Part shown: piece by piece, positions 6,128 through 6,155 of the stretch | How the letters are laid out: every line of letters begins with the position of its first letter | Position numbering within the stretch: position 1 is the first letter of the stretch | Origin: a bacterium | GTDB lineage: Bacteria; Bacteroidota; Ignavibacteria; Kapaibacteriales; UBA2268 | NCBI GenBank assembly: GCA_024710535.1 | Contig: JANJUO010000473.1 | Location: 1 to 6,155, forward strand | Reading direction: 5' to 3' | DNA: 6,155 nucleotides | Translations under genes and position numbers: made by a program | The notes under the pieces: generated by a model | Told to the model about the DNA's origin: nothing | Seen by the model: only the letters and a program-made list of their open reading frames with translations | The model's database searches: none

Positions 6128-6149
6128 AAAAAACAAGCGGTTGTTTTTT
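6128..6149. terminator. Possible bidirectional terminator hairpin
   Basis: AAAAAACAA (6128-6136) pairs perfectly with TTGTTTTTT (6141-6149) around a GCGG loop. The A run on the left and T run on the right give a U tract in transcripts of either strand. It uses the same arm sequence as the hairpin at 6076-6095, so the two form a pair of like elements 52 bases apart. It may serve a gene beyond the window as well as this gene string. Confidence 0.4.
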
Positions 6150-6155
6150 AAAATT

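Larger units (their letters stand above)
5744..6155. other. Non-coding, repeat-rich tail with no convincing gene
   Basis: The last 412 bases hold no supported gene on either strand. The first part (5744-5880) is plain AT-rich sequence with no structure I can defend beyond a weak GGTAT/ATACC pairing at 5803-5826. From 5889 to 6075 the sequence is built of short repeats and palindromes. From 6076 to the end it is mostly A and T runs that can fold into two hairpins. A 74-codon minus-strand frame (5747-5971) starts inside one of the repeats and resembles no family I know. The region may separate this gene string from the next transcription unit. Confidence 0.7.

Overview
The window is strongly AT-rich bacterial DNA with six tightly packed genes, all on the + strand, followed by about 410 bases of non-coding, repeat-rich sequence. 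The first gene encodes a GWxTD-domain protein, a family I know mainly from Ignavibacteria, Kapabacteria, Calditrichota and neighbouring groups. Start sites carry little or no Shine-Dalgarno signal, and the envelope genes are those of a Gram-negative. Together this suggests the Bacteroidota/Chlorobiota (FCB) superphylum, perhaps an Ignavibacteria or Kapabacteria relative. That placement is inference from gene content, not from a phylogenetic marker.

Layout: 1-1314 is the 3' part of the GWxTD gene, whose start lies outside the window. It overlaps by one base a LpxL/HtrB-like lipid A acyltransferase gene (1314-2207, GTG start). That gene overlaps by one base a family 9 glycosyltransferase gene of the heptosyltransferase II type (2207-3259). 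After a 53-base gap comes a small biotin carboxyl carrier protein (3313-3828). An MlaE-type ABC permease follows 18 bases later (3847-4625); its reading frame is broken by what looks like one missing T near 4110. Five bases on is a family 4 glycosyltransferase (4631-5743).

The acyltransferase, heptosyltransferase-like enzyme, lipid-transport permease and second glycosyltransferase all fit building or maintaining the outer membrane, so the block reads as an envelope-biogenesis gene string. The biotin carrier is the odd member: no carboxylase or carboxyltransferase partner is visible. It might link to malonyl-CoA and fatty acid supply, or simply be co-transcribed.

The tail (5744-6155) holds three diverged copies of a roughly 28-base motif (two direct, one inverted), a perfect 10-bp inverted repeat, a degenerate relative of it 31 bases downstream, and two A/T-rich hairpins with T runs that could end transcription. 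I see no convincing gene there.

I did not find a clear new defence, mobile or regulatory system. The points most worth following up are the precisely placed frameshift in the permease, the absence of its ATPase next to it, and the repeat cluster at the end.
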